This document shows positions 27,286 to 36,572 of a stretch of 64,000 nucleotides of DNA, in pieces. The notes under the pieces are model-generated. The model did not search any database. It was not told the DNA's origin and saw nothing but the letters and a program-made list of their open reading frames with translations. Position numbers and translations under genes: made by a program. This stretch comes from Azospirillum sp. SYSU D00513 (GTDB lineage Bacteria > Pseudomonadota > Alphaproteobacteria > Azospirillales > Azospirillaceae), in contig NZ_JAFIQV010000011.1 of assembly GCF_017356015.1 (NCBI RefSeq), positions 1 through 64,000 of the forward strand, given 5' to 3'. How positions within the stretch are numbered: position 1 is the stretch's first letter; each line of letters begins with the position of its first letter.

Positions 27286-28428
27286 ATGCGCTTCGTCATC
27301 TTCTGCCATTCCCTGGTCTCCGACTGGAACCACGGCAACGCCCACTTCCTGCGCGGAGTCGTCCGGGAACTTCAGGCCCGCAGCCACGCGGTCCGGGTGT
27401 TGGAGCCTGCCGGCGGCTGGAGCCGCGAGAACATGCTGGCCGAGGCCGGCGAGGCGGCGGTGGCCCGGTTCCATGCGGTGTTCCCGAGCCTGAGGTCCGA
27501 GACCTACGACTTCGACTCGCTCGACTTGGACGAGGCGCTGGACGGCGCCGACGTCGTCCTGGTGCATGAATGGACCGACCCGGCTCTGGTCGCGGCGATC
27601 GGGCGCAAGCGCGCGGCCGGCGGGCGCTTCCGCCTGCTGTTCCATGACACCCACCACCGCATCGTCTCCAAGCCGGAGGAGATGGCGGCGCTGGACCTGT
27701 CCGCCTACGACGGCGTGCTGGCCTTCGGCGAGGTGCTGCGCCAGCGCTACCTGGATCTGGGCTGGGCCGGCCGCGCCTGGACCTGGCACGAGGCGGCGGA
27801 CACCGTGCTGTTCCGCCCCATCCCCGGCGAGCCGCTGGAAGGCCAGCTTGTCTGGGTCGGCAATTGGGGCGACGACGAGCGCACGGCGGAGCTTCACGAG
27901 TTCCTGCTGGACCCGGTCAAGAGGCTCGGGCTCAAGGCGCGGGTCCACGGCGTGCGCTACCCGGCGGACGCGCTGGAGGCCCTGCGCGACGCCCGAATCC
28001 AGTATGGCGGCTGGCTGCCCAACCACGAGGCGCCGAACCTCTTCGCCCGCCACCGGGTGACGGTGCATGTTCCCCGCCGCCCCTACGTGCAGGCCCTGCC
28101 CGGCATCCCGACCATCCGGGTGTTCGAGGCGCTGGCCTGCGGCATACCGCTGGTCTGCGCGCCCTGGGACGACGCGGAGGGGCTGTTCCGCCCCGGCACC
28201 GACTATCTCGTCGCCCGCGACGGCAAGGAGATGACGGAGCATCTGCGCGCCGTCCTGTCCGACCGCGACCTCGCCGCCGGCCTCGCCCGCAACGGGCTGG
28301 AAACCATCCAGAACCGCCACGGCTGCGCCCACCGGGTGGAGGAACTGCTGGCGATCTGCCGCACGCTGGTCGCGCCCGCTCGCGAATCCGCCATGCCCGC
28401 AACCGCATTGAAGGAGGGCATCGTCTGA
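27286..28428 (+). CDS. CgeB-like glycosyltransferase, copy 1
   Basis: The 380-aa GT-B type protein is related to CgeB/DUF3880 proteins. It has the acceptor-side motif SDWNHGNAHFLRGVV near the N-terminus and the donor-side IRVFEALACGIPLVC near residue 280. It shares both blocks with the two genes downstream, which makes three tandem paralogues. The ATG at 27286 follows GGGAG; another ATG is at 27256. The stop overlaps the next start (TGATG). The family function is inferred from fold, and the sugar and acceptor are unknown. Confidence 0.8.
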   Translation: MRFVIFCHSLVSDWNHGNAHFLRGVVRELQARSHAVRVLEPAGGWSRENMLAEAGEAAVARFHAVFPSLRSETYDFDSLDLDEALDGADVVLVHEWTDPALVAAIGRKRAAGGRFRLLFHDTHHRIVSKPEEMAALDLSAYDGVLAFGEVLRQRYLDLGWAGRAWTWHEAADTVLFRPIPGEPLEGQLVWVGNWGDDERTAELHEFLLDPVKRLGLKARVHGVRYPADALEALRDARIQYGGWLPNHEAPNLFARHRVTVHVPRRPYVQALPGIPTIRVFEALACGIPLVCAPWDDAEGLFRPGTDYLVARDGKEMTEHLRAVLSDRDLAAGLARNGLETIQNRHGCAHRVEELLAICRTLVAPARESAMPATALKEGIV

Positions 28429-29528
28429 TGGCCGGCCTCGACATCGCCTTTTACGGATCAAGCCTCGTGTCCGCCTACTGGAACGGGGCGGCGACCTATT
28501 ACCGGGGGATCATCCGCGCGTTGGCCGCGCGCGGCCACCGGGTCACCTTTTACGAGCCGGACGCCTACGAGCGGCAGAAGCACCGCGACATCGCCGATCC
28601 GCCCTGGGCCAAGGTCGTCGTCTATCCGGCGACGCAGGAGGGGCTGAACCGCGCGCTGGAGATGGGGCGCGGCTCCGACGTGGTGGTGAAGGCGAGCGGC
28701 GTCGGCGTCTTCGACGACGAGCTGGCCGAGGGTGTCCTGTCGATACGGCGGCCCGGCGGGCTCGCCATCTACTGGGACGTGGACGCGCCGGCGACGCTGG
28801 CCGAGCTGGACGCCAACCCGTCCGCCGTGCTGCGCCGCGTGATCCCGGACTATGACATGGTGCTGACCTACGGCGGCGGCCCGCCCGTGGTCGACGCCTT
28901 CACGGCGCTGGGCGCCCGGATGTGCGTGCCGGTCTACAACGCGCTCGACCCGGACACCCACCATCCCGTGCCCTACGACGAGCGGTTCGACACCGACCTG
29001 ACCTTCCTCGGCAACCGGCTGCCCGACCGCGAGGAGCGGGTCGAGCAGTTCTTCCTGGACGCCGCATCCCGCCTGCCCGACCGCCGCTTCCTGCTGGCCG
29101 GCAACGGCTGGCACGACAAGGCCGGGGTTCCGGCGAACGTCCGAACCATCGGCCACGTCTACACGGCCGACCACAACGCCTTGAACTGCTCCGGCCTTGC
29201 CGTGCTGAACATCAGCCGCGAGAGCATGGCGCGGATGGGCTATTCGCCGGCCACCCGCGTCTTCGAGGCGGCCGGGGCCGGCGCCTGCCTCATCACCGAC
29301 CATTGGGTCGGCATCGAAATGTTCCTGGAGCCCGACGTCGAGGTGCTGGTCGCCCGCGACGGTGCCGAGGTGGCCGAGCATGTCGCCTCCCTGACGAAGG
29401 AACGCGCACGGGACATCGGGCAGGCGGCGCTGAAGCGCGTGCTGGCAGACCACACCTACGACAGCCGCGCCGTGCTCGTGGAAAAGCTTCTGACCGGCGC
29501 CGACGCGAGCGTGAAGGAGGGCGTGTGA
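28428..29528 (+). CDS. CgeB-like glycosyltransferase, copy 2
   Basis: The product has 366 aa. It shares SAYWNGAATYYRGII near the N-terminus and SPATRVFEAAGAGACLITD near residue 275 with its neighbours, and an IYWDVDAPATLAEL segment with copy 3 (FYDIDTPVTVARL). The closer similarity between copies 2 and 3 suggests a more recent duplication. AAGGAGGG precedes the ATG, which overlaps the previous stop. The role is probably a dedicated sugar transfer in the same pathway. Confidence 0.8.
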   Translation: MAGLDIAFYGSSLVSAYWNGAATYYRGIIRALAARGHRVTFYEPDAYERQKHRDIADPPWAKVVVYPATQEGLNRALEMGRGSDVVVKASGVGVFDDELAEGVLSIRRPGGLAIYWDVDAPATLAELDANPSAVLRRVIPDYDMVLTYGGGPPVVDAFTALGARMCVPVYNALDPDTHHPVPYDERFDTDLTFLGNRLPDREERVEQFFLDAASRLPDRRFLLAGNGWHDKAGVPANVRTIGHVYTADHNALNCSGLAVLNISRESMARMGYSPATRVFEAAGAGACLITDHWVGIEMFLEPDVEVLVARDGAEVAEHVASLTKERARDIGQAALKRVLADHTYDSRAVLVEKLLTGADASVKEGV

Positions 29529-29530
29529 AG

Positions 29531-30625
29531 ATGCGCACGTTGAACGTCGTCGTGCTGGGCCTGTCCATCACCTCCTCCTGGGGGAACGGGCACGCGACCA
29601 CCTTCCGCTCCCTGCTGAAGGGCATGGCGGCGCGCGGGCACCGCGTGCTGTTCCTGGAACGCGACAAGCCCTGGTACGCCTCGAACCGCGACATGCCCCG
29701 GCCGGACTTCTGCCAGGTCGCCCTCTATGACAGCCTGGACGAGCTGGACGGCCGCCACGCCCAGGCGGTGCGCGAGGCCGACCTCGTGATCGTCGGCTCC
29801 TACGTGCCGGAAGGGGTGGCGGTGTCCCGCTGGGTCCAGGACACGGCCGAGGGCGTCACCGCCTTCTACGACATCGACACGCCGGTCACCGTCGCCCGGC
29901 TGGAGCGCGGCGACACGGAGTACATCTCGACCGAGGTGCTGCCCGGCTTCGACCTCTACCTGTCCTTCACCGGCGGCCCGATGCTCGACCGTCTGGAGCG
30001 GGAGTTCGGCGCCCAGCGGGCCCGCGTCCTCTACTGCTCGGTCGATCCCGACGGCTATTACCCGGAGCTGGGACCGGTGCGCTGGGACATGGGCTATCTC
30101 GGCACCTACAGCGACGACCGCCAGCCGACGCTCGACCGTCTCCTGACCGAGCCGGCCCGCGCCTGGGAGCGCGGCTCCTTCATCGTCGCCGGGCCACAAT
30201 ACCCGGCCACCATCCAGTGGCCCGGCAACGTTGAGCGGCTGGACCATCTGCCGCCGGCCGAGCACCGGCGCTTCTACAACTCCCAGCGCTTCACCCTGAA
30301 CGTGACCCGCGCCGACATGGTGGCGGCGGGCTGGTCGCCGTCGGTCCGGCTGTTCGAGGCGGCGGCCTGCGGCACCCCGATCATCAGCGATCCCTGGGAC
30401 GGGCTGGAGACGCTGTTCAAGCCCGGCGAGGAGATCCTGATCACCAACGACACCGAACAGGTGGTCCGCTGGCTGCGCGACACGCCGGGCGACGAGGCTC
30501 GCCGCCTCGGCCGCGCCGCCCGCCGCCGCGTGCTCGCCTCCCACACCGGCCTGCGCCGCGCGGCCGAACTGGAAGGCTACGTCGCCGAGGTCCGCGCCGG
30601 CGGGCTGGCCGTGCGGGCGCTGTAG
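29531..30625 (+). CDS. CgeB-like glycosyltransferase, copy 3
   Basis: The 364-aa product has the same layout as copy 2: SSWGNGHATTFRSLL at the N-terminus, FYDIDTPVTVARL mid-protein and SPSVRLFEAAACGTPIISD near residue 280. The start is uncertain between GTG at 29525, which overlaps the previous stop, and ATG at 29531; both follow AAGGAGG. It is the last gene of the cluster; the opposite-strand diguanylate cyclase ends 38 bases later. Confidence 0.8.
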   Translation: MRTLNVVVLGLSITSSWGNGHATTFRSLLKGMAARGHRVLFLERDKPWYASNRDMPRPDFCQVALYDSLDELDGRHAQAVREADLVIVGSYVPEGVAVSRWVQDTAEGVTAFYDIDTPVTVARLERGDTEYISTEVLPGFDLYLSFTGGPMLDRLEREFGAQRARVLYCSVDPDGYYPELGPVRWDMGYLGTYSDDRQPTLDRLLTEPARAWERGSFIVAGPQYPATIQWPGNVERLDHLPPAEHRRFYNSQRFTLNVTRADMVAAGWSPSVRLFEAAACGTPIISDPWDGLETLFKPGEEILITNDTEQVVRWLRDTPGDEARRLGRAARRRVLASHTGLRRAAELEGYVAEVRAGGLAVRAL

Positions 30626-30662
30626 CGGGGGCGGCGCGGGCGCCTGGAAGGGGAAAGCCCGG

Positions 30663-32315
30663 TCAAAGCGGACGGACCGGCTCGGCGAGGGCCGGCCCGT
30701 CCGCCGCCACGCGGTTGCGGCCCCCGTTCTTGGCCCGGTACAGGGCTTGGTCGGCGCGGTGGATCACCCGGTCCAGCGTGTCCTCCGGCCCCTGCATGCA
30801 GGCCACGCCGATGCTGGCGGTGAGCTGGAACGGCCCCTCCGGGCCGAGGACCGGCGTGCGTTCCAACTGCTGCCGCACCCGCTCCGCCACCCTCAGCGCC
30901 ACCTCGGCCGGGGCGCCGGGAAGCAGCACGACGAACTCCTCCCCGCCCATGCGTCCCAGCAGGTCGTAGCCGCGCAGGAGGAGCTGGCAGCAGCCCGCCA
31001 CCATGCGCAGCGCCTCGTCGCCCGCCACATGGCCGTGGGTGTCGTTGATCGACTTGAAATGGTCGAGATCCAGCACGAAGACCGAGACGGGCTTGTCCAG
31101 CCGTTGCGCGCGCAGCACCTGCTGGCGCGCGAGGTCCATGAAGGCGCGGCGGTTGTGGATGCCGGTCAGCGGATCGCGCGAGGCCATGTCGCGCAGCGTC
31201 TCCTCCATGGAGCGCCGTTCCGTGTAATCGTAGATCCAGGCGAGATTGACCGGCGTGCCCAGCACCACCGCCTGGTTCACGGTGAACAGGGCCCAGAAGG
31301 GCGAGCCGTCGGCGCGCTGGAACTCCACCTCCATGTTCACGACGGAGCCCCCGGCCTTCAGCCGCTCGACCACGCGGCCCCGCTGGTCGGCGTCGCGGTA
31401 ATAGTCACGCGCCAGGCTGCCGACGATGCGCTCGCGCGGCAGGCCGATCAGTTCCGCGAAGCGGGTGTTGGCGAAAAGGATGCGCCCGTCGCTGCGCCGG
31501 GACACCGAGACGCCGATGGGGCTCTGCTCCAGAATGGTCTGCAGCCGCGCCTCGGTCGGTATGCCTTCCGACAGGTCGTTGATGACGCCCACGATCCCGG
31601 CGAGCCGCCCCGATTCGTCGGCGAAGGCGGCTTTGGTGATGCTCGTCCGGCGGGTCGAGCCGTCGCCGAAGGGCACCTCCTCCTCATAGCTGTGCAGGTC
31701 CCAGTCCGCGGCCAGCGCGCGGTCGCGCTCCACATGCGGGCTGGCGAGGTCCGGTCCCATCACGGCCAGCGACGATTTCCGGACGATGGCGTCGCGCGTC
31801 AGGCCCGTGTAGCGCTCGAAGGCGGGGTTGCAGTCGATGAACAGCCCGTCCCCGTTCTTGATGAAAACGGGGACCGGCAGCGTCTCGAACAGGACTTCCT
31901 TGATCCGGAACTGGTCGCGCTGCTCGGCCGCCGTGCGCCGGTACCCGCTGACGTCGGTGAGGATCCGCAGCGTGAGGACCTCGCCCCTGGCGGGCAGCGG
32001 GCTCACCGCTTCGGACAGCCAGACGACGCCGCCGTCCCGGTGCAGGAGCGGGCGCTCACCAGGACGCCCCACCCCCTCGCCCTGCCCGGCCTCTCCGCCA
32101 GTTCCGGGCGCGAGCAGCCCCATCGCCAGCCCGCGCAGGCCCTGCGCGGGATAGCCGAGAAGGTCGTGCAGGGCCGGGTTGGCGTAGAGGATGGTCCCGC
32201 CGGGTGCTGCGATGCACACGCCGGCCGGCGACGCGTCGAAGACGCTCCGCCAGGATTCCATCTCCCGCTCCCGGCTTCCCGCCGACTCCACCCTTCCGTC
32301 GATGGGATTGAGCAT
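30663..32315 (-). CDS. PAS-domain diguanylate cyclase
   Basis: The 550-aa cytoplasmic sensor-cyclase makes c-di-GMP. Three PAS-like domains (about 20-130, 140-255, 258-375) precede a GGDEF domain. The catalytic loop is GGEEF (FVVLLPG follows), and the inhibitory RxxD site is RGYD, five residues upstream, so product inhibition is expected. There are no transmembrane helices, so the input signal is probably a cytosolic ligand, redox state or protein. It is convergent with the glycan cluster, and c-di-GMP control of surface polysaccharide is plausible but inferred. Confidence 0.92.
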   Translation of the reverse strand: MLNPIDGRVESAGSREREMESWRSVFDASPAGVCIAAPGGTILYANPALHDLLGYPAQGLRGLAMGLLAPGTGGEAGQGEGVGRPGERPLLHRDGGVVWLSEAVSPLPARGEVLTLRILTDVSGYRRTAAEQRDQFRIKEVLFETLPVPVFIKNGDGLFIDCNPAFERYTGLTRDAIVRKSSLAVMGPDLASPHVERDRALAADWDLHSYEEEVPFGDGSTRRTSITKAAFADESGRLAGIVGVINDLSEGIPTEARLQTILEQSPIGVSVSRRSDGRILFANTRFAELIGLPRERIVGSLARDYYRDADQRGRVVERLKAGGSVVNMEVEFQRADGSPFWALFTVNQAVVLGTPVNLAWIYDYTERRSMEETLRDMASRDPLTGIHNRRAFMDLARQQVLRAQRLDKPVSVFVLDLDHFKSINDTHGHVAGDEALRMVAGCCQLLLRGYDLLGRMGGEEFVVLLPGAPAEVALRVAERVRQQLERTPVLGPEGPFQLTASIGVACMQGPEDTLDRVIHRADQALYRAKNGGRNRVAADGPALAEPVRPL

Positions 32316-32414
32316 GGTGCCGAAGGCTTGTCCTTTTGCCGCCTCCGGTACGGTTCCGGACGCGCGGCGGTCATGATTGCCAGATTATTGACGCAGCTAA
32401 CAATTTATTTTCGA

Positions 32415-33473
32415 CTAAGAACCGCTCTTTTCCTCAACCGCCGCTTCCTGCAGGACGGCGCGTAGCCGCGCGGCGGCTGCGGCGTTGGGCGGAAGACCGA
32501 AGCGGAGCCAGTCGTTCCGGCGCTCGAACCGGCGGACCAGGATGCCGGCGCGGCCGAGCGCGCCATAGAGATCCGGTGCGCGGGCGCTGGCGGCCAGACA
32601 GAAGAGCGGGGTCCCGCCGAGGACGGTCAGGCCCGACTCGGACAGCAGCCGATCGAGCGCGTCCGCCTCGCGGGCCAGCCGCGCGCGGGTCGCCGATATC
32701 CACTCCTCATCGGACAGGGCGCCCCTGGCGACCTCCAGGGCCGGGCCGGACACCGCCCAGGGGCCGACCGCCGCGCGCAGTGCCTCCGCCATGCCCGGTG
32801 CGGCCAGCGCGACGCCAAGCCGCAGCCCCGCCAGCCCGAAGAACTTCCCGAAGGAGCGCAGCACCAGAAGCCCCTCCATCCCCGGCGCGGTCCCGACGGC
32901 GGCGGCGACGCTGGCCTCGGGATCGGGGTCGGCGAAGGCCTCGTCCACCACCAGCCAGCCGCCACGCGCGGACTGGCGCGCGGCCAGCGCCAGCAGGGCG
33001 TCCGCCGGCAGGACCCGGCCGTCGGGGTTGTTCGGATTGACGACCACCAGCACGTCGCCCTCCAGCTCGTCCGGCGAGGCGGATTCCATGACCCGGTGCC
33101 CGGCGGCGGCCCAGCAGGCGGCGTGCTCGGCGTAGGTCGGGCCCAGCACCGCGACCGTTCCCGGCGCCCGCAGCCGCGGCAGGAGCTGGATCAGCGCCTG
33201 CGATCCGGACGCCGCCGCCACATGCCCAGCCGAGGGCGCCCCGTAACGGGCCGCCGCCGCGGCGCGCAACCCTTCCTCCGCGGCGCTCGACGGCAGGCGG
33301 GTCCAGGCGTCGGCGGACAAGGTGGGCACCGGATAGGGCCAGGGATTGATCCCGGTGGACAGGTCGATCCAGGGCTCCGGCGCGCCCGCGAAGGCCGCCC
33401 GCGCGCCGTCCAGATCGCCGCCATGCAGGATCCCGTGCAGCGGGGTCTTGGTTAGCGGCGCCGATTTCGCCAT
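32415..33473 (-). CDS. cobC: Threonine-phosphate decarboxylase
   Basis: This 352-aa PLP enzyme makes the aminopropanol-phosphate arm of cobalamin. Aminotransferase class I/II features include NPNNPDGR, DEAFADP and the PLP Lys in RSFGKFFGLAGLR. The context with cbiB, cobQ, cobO and cobP separates it from histidinol-phosphate aminotransferases, which it resembles. The start may be ATG 33473, after GGGAAAGGGCGG, or ATG 33497. It is divergent from cbiB with only a few tens of bases between, so both promoters overlap the starts or lie within the genes. Confidence 0.87.
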   Translation of the reverse strand: MAKSAPLTKTPLHGILHGGDLDGARAAFAGAPEPWIDLSTGINPWPYPVPTLSADAWTRLPSSAAEEGLRAAAAARYGAPSAGHVAAASGSQALIQLLPRLRAPGTVAVLGPTYAEHAACWAAAGHRVMESASPDELEGDVLVVVNPNNPDGRVLPADALLALAARQSARGGWLVVDEAFADPDPEASVAAAVGTAPGMEGLLVLRSFGKFFGLAGLRLGVALAAPGMAEALRAAVGPWAVSGPALEVARGALSDEEWISATRARLAREADALDRLLSESGLTVLGGTPLFCLAASARAPDLYGALGRAGILVRRFERRNDWLRFGLPPNAAAAARLRAVLQEAAVEEKSGS

Positions 33474-33511
33474 GATCCCGCCCTTTCCCGTCGTCATCAG
33501 GAAGCCGCCCC

Positions 33512-34474
33512 TTGGAGTTTCACCCGTCCGTCCTGGCCGCCGCCCTCGTGATCGAGGCCCTGGCCGGCTATCCGGACGCTCTCTATGCCCGTATCCGCCA
33601 CCCGGTGGTGTGGATCGGTGCGCTTATCGCGCAGCTTGACCGCGCGCTCAACCGTGACGGCGATTCCTTCGGAACGCGCAAGGCCGCGGGCGTCTTGGCG
33701 CTGCTGGTCCTGCTGCTGGTCACCGGCGGTGCCGCCTCGGCCATCGCGGAGCTGTGCCGCATGCTGCCGCTGGGCGGATTGTGGGAAGCGCTGCTCGCCT
33801 CCACCCTGCTCGCCCAGCGCAGCCTGCATGATCATGTGGCCGCCGTGGCCGACGGCTTCCGCCGGGGTGGGCTCGAGGGCGGGCGCGACGCCGTGTCGCG
33901 GATCGTCGGCCGCAACCCGGCGACCCTGGACGAGCCGGCGGTCTGCCGCGCCGCCATCGAGAGCCTGGCGGAAAACTTCTCCGACGGCATCGTGGCGCCG
34001 GCCTTCTGGCTTCTGGTCGGCGGGCTGCCGGGCATCGCGCTCTACAAGGCCGTCAACACGGCCGACAGCATGATCGGCCACCGCACCCCACGGCACGAGG
34101 CCTTCGGCTGGGCGGCGGCGCGGTTCGATGACCTCGTGAACCTGCCGGGCTCCCGTCTCGCGGCGCTGGCCATCGCCGCCGGCGCGCGCTTCACCCCTGG
34201 CGCCTCGGCCGGGGAGGCCTGGCGCTCGACGCGCCGCGACGCGCGCCGCCACCGCTCGCCCAACGCCGGCTGGCCGGAAGCGGCGATGGCCGGCGCCCTG
34301 AACCTGCGTCTCGGCGGCCCCCGCACCTACGGCGCCACCCGCATCGAGGACGCCTGGCTCGGCCCCGGCCGCACCGCCGCCACGCCCGACGACATCCGCG
34401 ACGCCCTGTCGGTCTACCGCCGTGCCTGCATGGCCCTGCTCGCCGGGGCCGCGCTGCTGGCCGTGGTTTGGTAG
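33512..34474 (+). CDS. cbiB: Adenosylcobinamide-phosphate synthase
   Basis: CbiB (called CobD in the aerobic-pathway naming) is a 320-aa inner-membrane protein that attaches aminopropanol phosphate to adenosylcobyric acid. Hydrophobic helices alternate with conserved polar loops: HPVVWIGALI, ARRLVGRNPATLD-like RIVGRNPATLDEP, SLAENFSDGIVAPAFW and FDDLVNLPGSRL. The likely start is TTG 33512, preceded by AGGAAG at 7 bases. It is convergent with cobQ, 8 bases apart. Confidence 0.92.
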   Translation: MEFHPSVLAAALVIEALAGYPDALYARIRHPVVWIGALIAQLDRALNRDGDSFGTRKAAGVLALLVLLLVTGGAASAIAELCRMLPLGGLWEALLASTLLAQRSLHDHVAAVADGFRRGGLEGGRDAVSRIVGRNPATLDEPAVCRAAIESLAENFSDGIVAPAFWLLVGGLPGIALYKAVNTADSMIGHRTPRHEAFGWAAARFDDLVNLPGSRLAALAIAAGARFTPGASAGEAWRSTRRDARRHRSPNAGWPEAAMAGALNLRLGGPRTYGATRIEDAWLGPGRTAATPDDIRDALSVYRRACMALLAGAALLAVVW

Positions 34475-34482
34475 CCGGGCTT

Positions 34483-35940
34483 TCAGCCCGCCGCCGCCAG
34501 CAGCCCGTCCACGTCCAGATGCTCCTCCAGCCGCTCGGCCAGGGCATCGAGCGCGCGTTCGACCGTGGCGGCGTAGGAGCGGCCCGAGGCTTCTCCACCC
34601 AGCGCGTGGAGGAAGGCCGCCCGGAAGCCGTCGGCGCCGAACAGGCCGTGCAGGTAGCAACCCAGCACGCGCCCGTCCTCCGACACCGCGCCGTCCCGAC
34701 GACCATCCTCCAGCGCCAGCATCGGGCGGGCGCGGTCGGGGCCATCCGTGCGGCCCATGTGCATCTCGTAGCCGGCGACGGCGGCACCGGTCGTGCGTTC
34801 GCTGCCCGCCGCCTCGGTCAGCACCTTCGGCCCCAGCAGCACCGTCTCCACGTCGAGCAGACCCAGGCCGGCCGCCTCGCCCGGCGGCCCCTCGATGCCC
34901 TCGGGGTCGGCGATCCGGCGGCCCAGCATCTGGTAGCCGCCGCAGATGCCCAGCACCCGGCCGCCACGCCGCCAATGGGCCATCAGGTCGATGTCCCAGC
35001 CCTGGGCGCGCAGGAAGGCGAGGTCGGCCAACGTCGTTTTGCTACCGGGCAGCACGATCAGATCGGCGTCGCCGGGCAGCGGGCGGCCCGGCGGGACCAT
35101 GGTCAGGGCCACGTCCGGCTCCTGGGCCAGCGGGTCGAAATCGTCGAAATTGGCGATGCGCGACAGCATCGGCACGGCGATCCGGATCCGGCCGCCCGCC
35201 CGCGCCGTCCAGTTATCGAGCGCCACCGCGTCCTCCGCCGGCAGCATGGCCGCCTCGCGCAGCCAGGGCGCCACCCCGAAGCCGCGCCAGCCCGTGCGTT
35301 GCTCGATGACGGACAGGCCGCCGTCGAACAGCCGCACGTCGCCCCGGAACTTGTTGATGAGGAACCCCTTCACCAGGGCCCGCTCGTCGGGCGGGAGCAG
35401 CGCGTGGGTGCCGACGAGACTGGCGATCACGCCGCCCCGATCGATGTCGCCGACCAGCACCACCGGCACGCCCGCCGCCGTAGCGAAGCCCATGTTGGCG
35501 ATGTCGCCGGCCCGCAGGTTGACCTCCGCCGGGCTGCCGGCCCCCTCCACCAGGACAAGGTCGGCTTCGGCCTTCAACCGCTCGAAGCTGTCGAGCACGA
35601 CCCCGAGCAGCCGGCCCTTGCGCGCCTGGAAGTCGGCGGCCTTTAACGTGCCCTCGACCTTCCCCCGCACCACCACCTGGGACCCCAGGTCGGACTGCGG
35701 CTTCAGCAGGACCGGGTTCATGTGGACGGTGGGCGCTACGCCGCAGGCCCGCGCCTGGAGCGCCTGGGCGCGGCCGATCTCCCCGCCGTCGGCCGTGACG
35801 GCGGCGTTGTTGGACATGTTCTGCGGCTTGAAGGGCCGCACCGCCAGGCCGCGCCGCGCGAAGGCCCGGCACAGCCCGGCGACCAGCAGCGACTTGCCGA
35901 CGTCGGAGCCGGTGCCCTGGAGCATGAGGGCGCGGGCCAC
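34483..35940 (-). CDS. cobQ: Cobyric acid synthase
   Basis: The 485-aa enzyme amidates adenosylcobyrinic a,c-diamide at four positions. It has an N-terminal dethiobiotin-synthetase-like ATPase domain (GTGSDVGKS near residue 10, [11 protein letters not shown]) and a C-terminal glutamine amidotransferase domain, with Cys in [12 protein letters not shown] and His in GCYLHGLFG. The length is usual. It begins 2 bases after the cobO stop, within a cobP-cobO-cobQ operon on the minus strand. Confidence 0.95.
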   Translation of the reverse strand: MARALMLQGTGSDVGKSLLVAGLCRAFARRGLAVRPFKPQNMSNNAAVTADGGEIGRAQALQARACGVAPTVHMNPVLLKPQSDLGSQVVVRGKVEGTLKAADFQARKGRLLGVVLDSFERLKAEADLVLVEGAGSPAEVNLRAGDIANMGFATAAGVPVVLVGDIDRGGVIASLVGTHALLPPDERALVKGFLINKFRGDVRLFDGGLSVIEQRTGWRGFGVAPWLREAAMLPAEDAVALDNWTARAGGRIRIAVPMLSRIANFDDFDPLAQEPDVALTMVPPGRPLPGDADLIVLPGSKTTLADLAFLRAQGWDIDLMAHWRRGGRVLGICGGYQMLGRRIADPEGIEGPPGEAAGLGLLDVETVLLGPKVLTEAAGSERTTGAAVAGYEMHMGRTDGPDRARPMLALEDGRRDGAVSEDGRVLGCYLHGLFGADGFRAAFLHALGGEASGRSYAATVERALDALAERLEEHLDVDGLLAAAG

Positions 35941-35942
35941 GG

Positions 35943-36572
35943 TCAGAACTCCACCCCGGCCTGGGCCTTGATGCCGGCCTCGAAGGGGTGCTTGACCAGC
36001 GTCATCTCGGTGACGAGGTCGGCGGCGGCGATCAGCTCCGGCTTGGCGTTGCGGCCGGTGACGCAGACATGCAGCTCCGGCCGTCGCCCCGCCAGCGCGG
36101 CGACGACCTCCTCCAGCGGCAGGTAGCCCGTGCGCAGCACGATGTTCAGCTCGTCCAGGATGACCATCCCGTAGCGCGGGTCGGCCATCAGCTCCAGCGA
36201 CTTGGCCCAGGCCGCCTTCGCTGCGGCGATGTCCCGCTCGCGGTCCTGGGTGGTCCAGGTGAAGCCCTCGCCCATCGTGTGCAGGTCCACCAGATCCTCG
36301 AACCGCTCCAGGGCGACCTGCTCGCCTGTGGACCAGTTGCCCTTCACGAACTGCACGATGCCCACCCGCATGCCGTGGCCGACGGCGCGCATCGCCAGCC
36401 CGAAGGCGGCGGTGGACTTGCCCTTGCCGTTGCCGGTGTGGACCATGAGGAGACCCTTCTCCTCCGTCCGGGAAGCCAGCCGGCGCTCCTGGAGCGCCTG
36501 GCGCTTCTTCATCTTCTCCGCGTGGCGGAGGTTGGCTTCCGCCTGGGACTCGGTCGCGTCATCCGGGCTCAT
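35943..36572 (-). CDS. cobO: Cob(I)yrinic acid a,c-diamide adenosyltransferase
   Basis: The 209-aa CobO/BtuR-type enzyme transfers the adenosyl group to cobalt. Walker A is TGNGKGKST (near residue 47), followed by [26 protein letters not shown] and the Walker-B-like MVILDELN. The N-terminal 25 residues are charged and helical. The ATG overlaps the cobP stop (ATGA) and follows AGGGAGAG. Confidence 0.95.
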   Translation of the reverse strand: MSPDDATESQAEANLRHAEKMKKRQALQERRLASRTEEKGLLMVHTGNGKGKSTAAFGLAMRAVGHGMRVGIVQFVKGNWSTGEQVALERFEDLVDLHTMGEGFTWTTQDRERDIAAAKAAWAKSLELMADPRYGMVILDELNIVLRTGYLPLEEVVAALAGRRPELHVCVTGRNAKPELIAAADLVTEMTLVKHPFEAGIKAQAGVEF

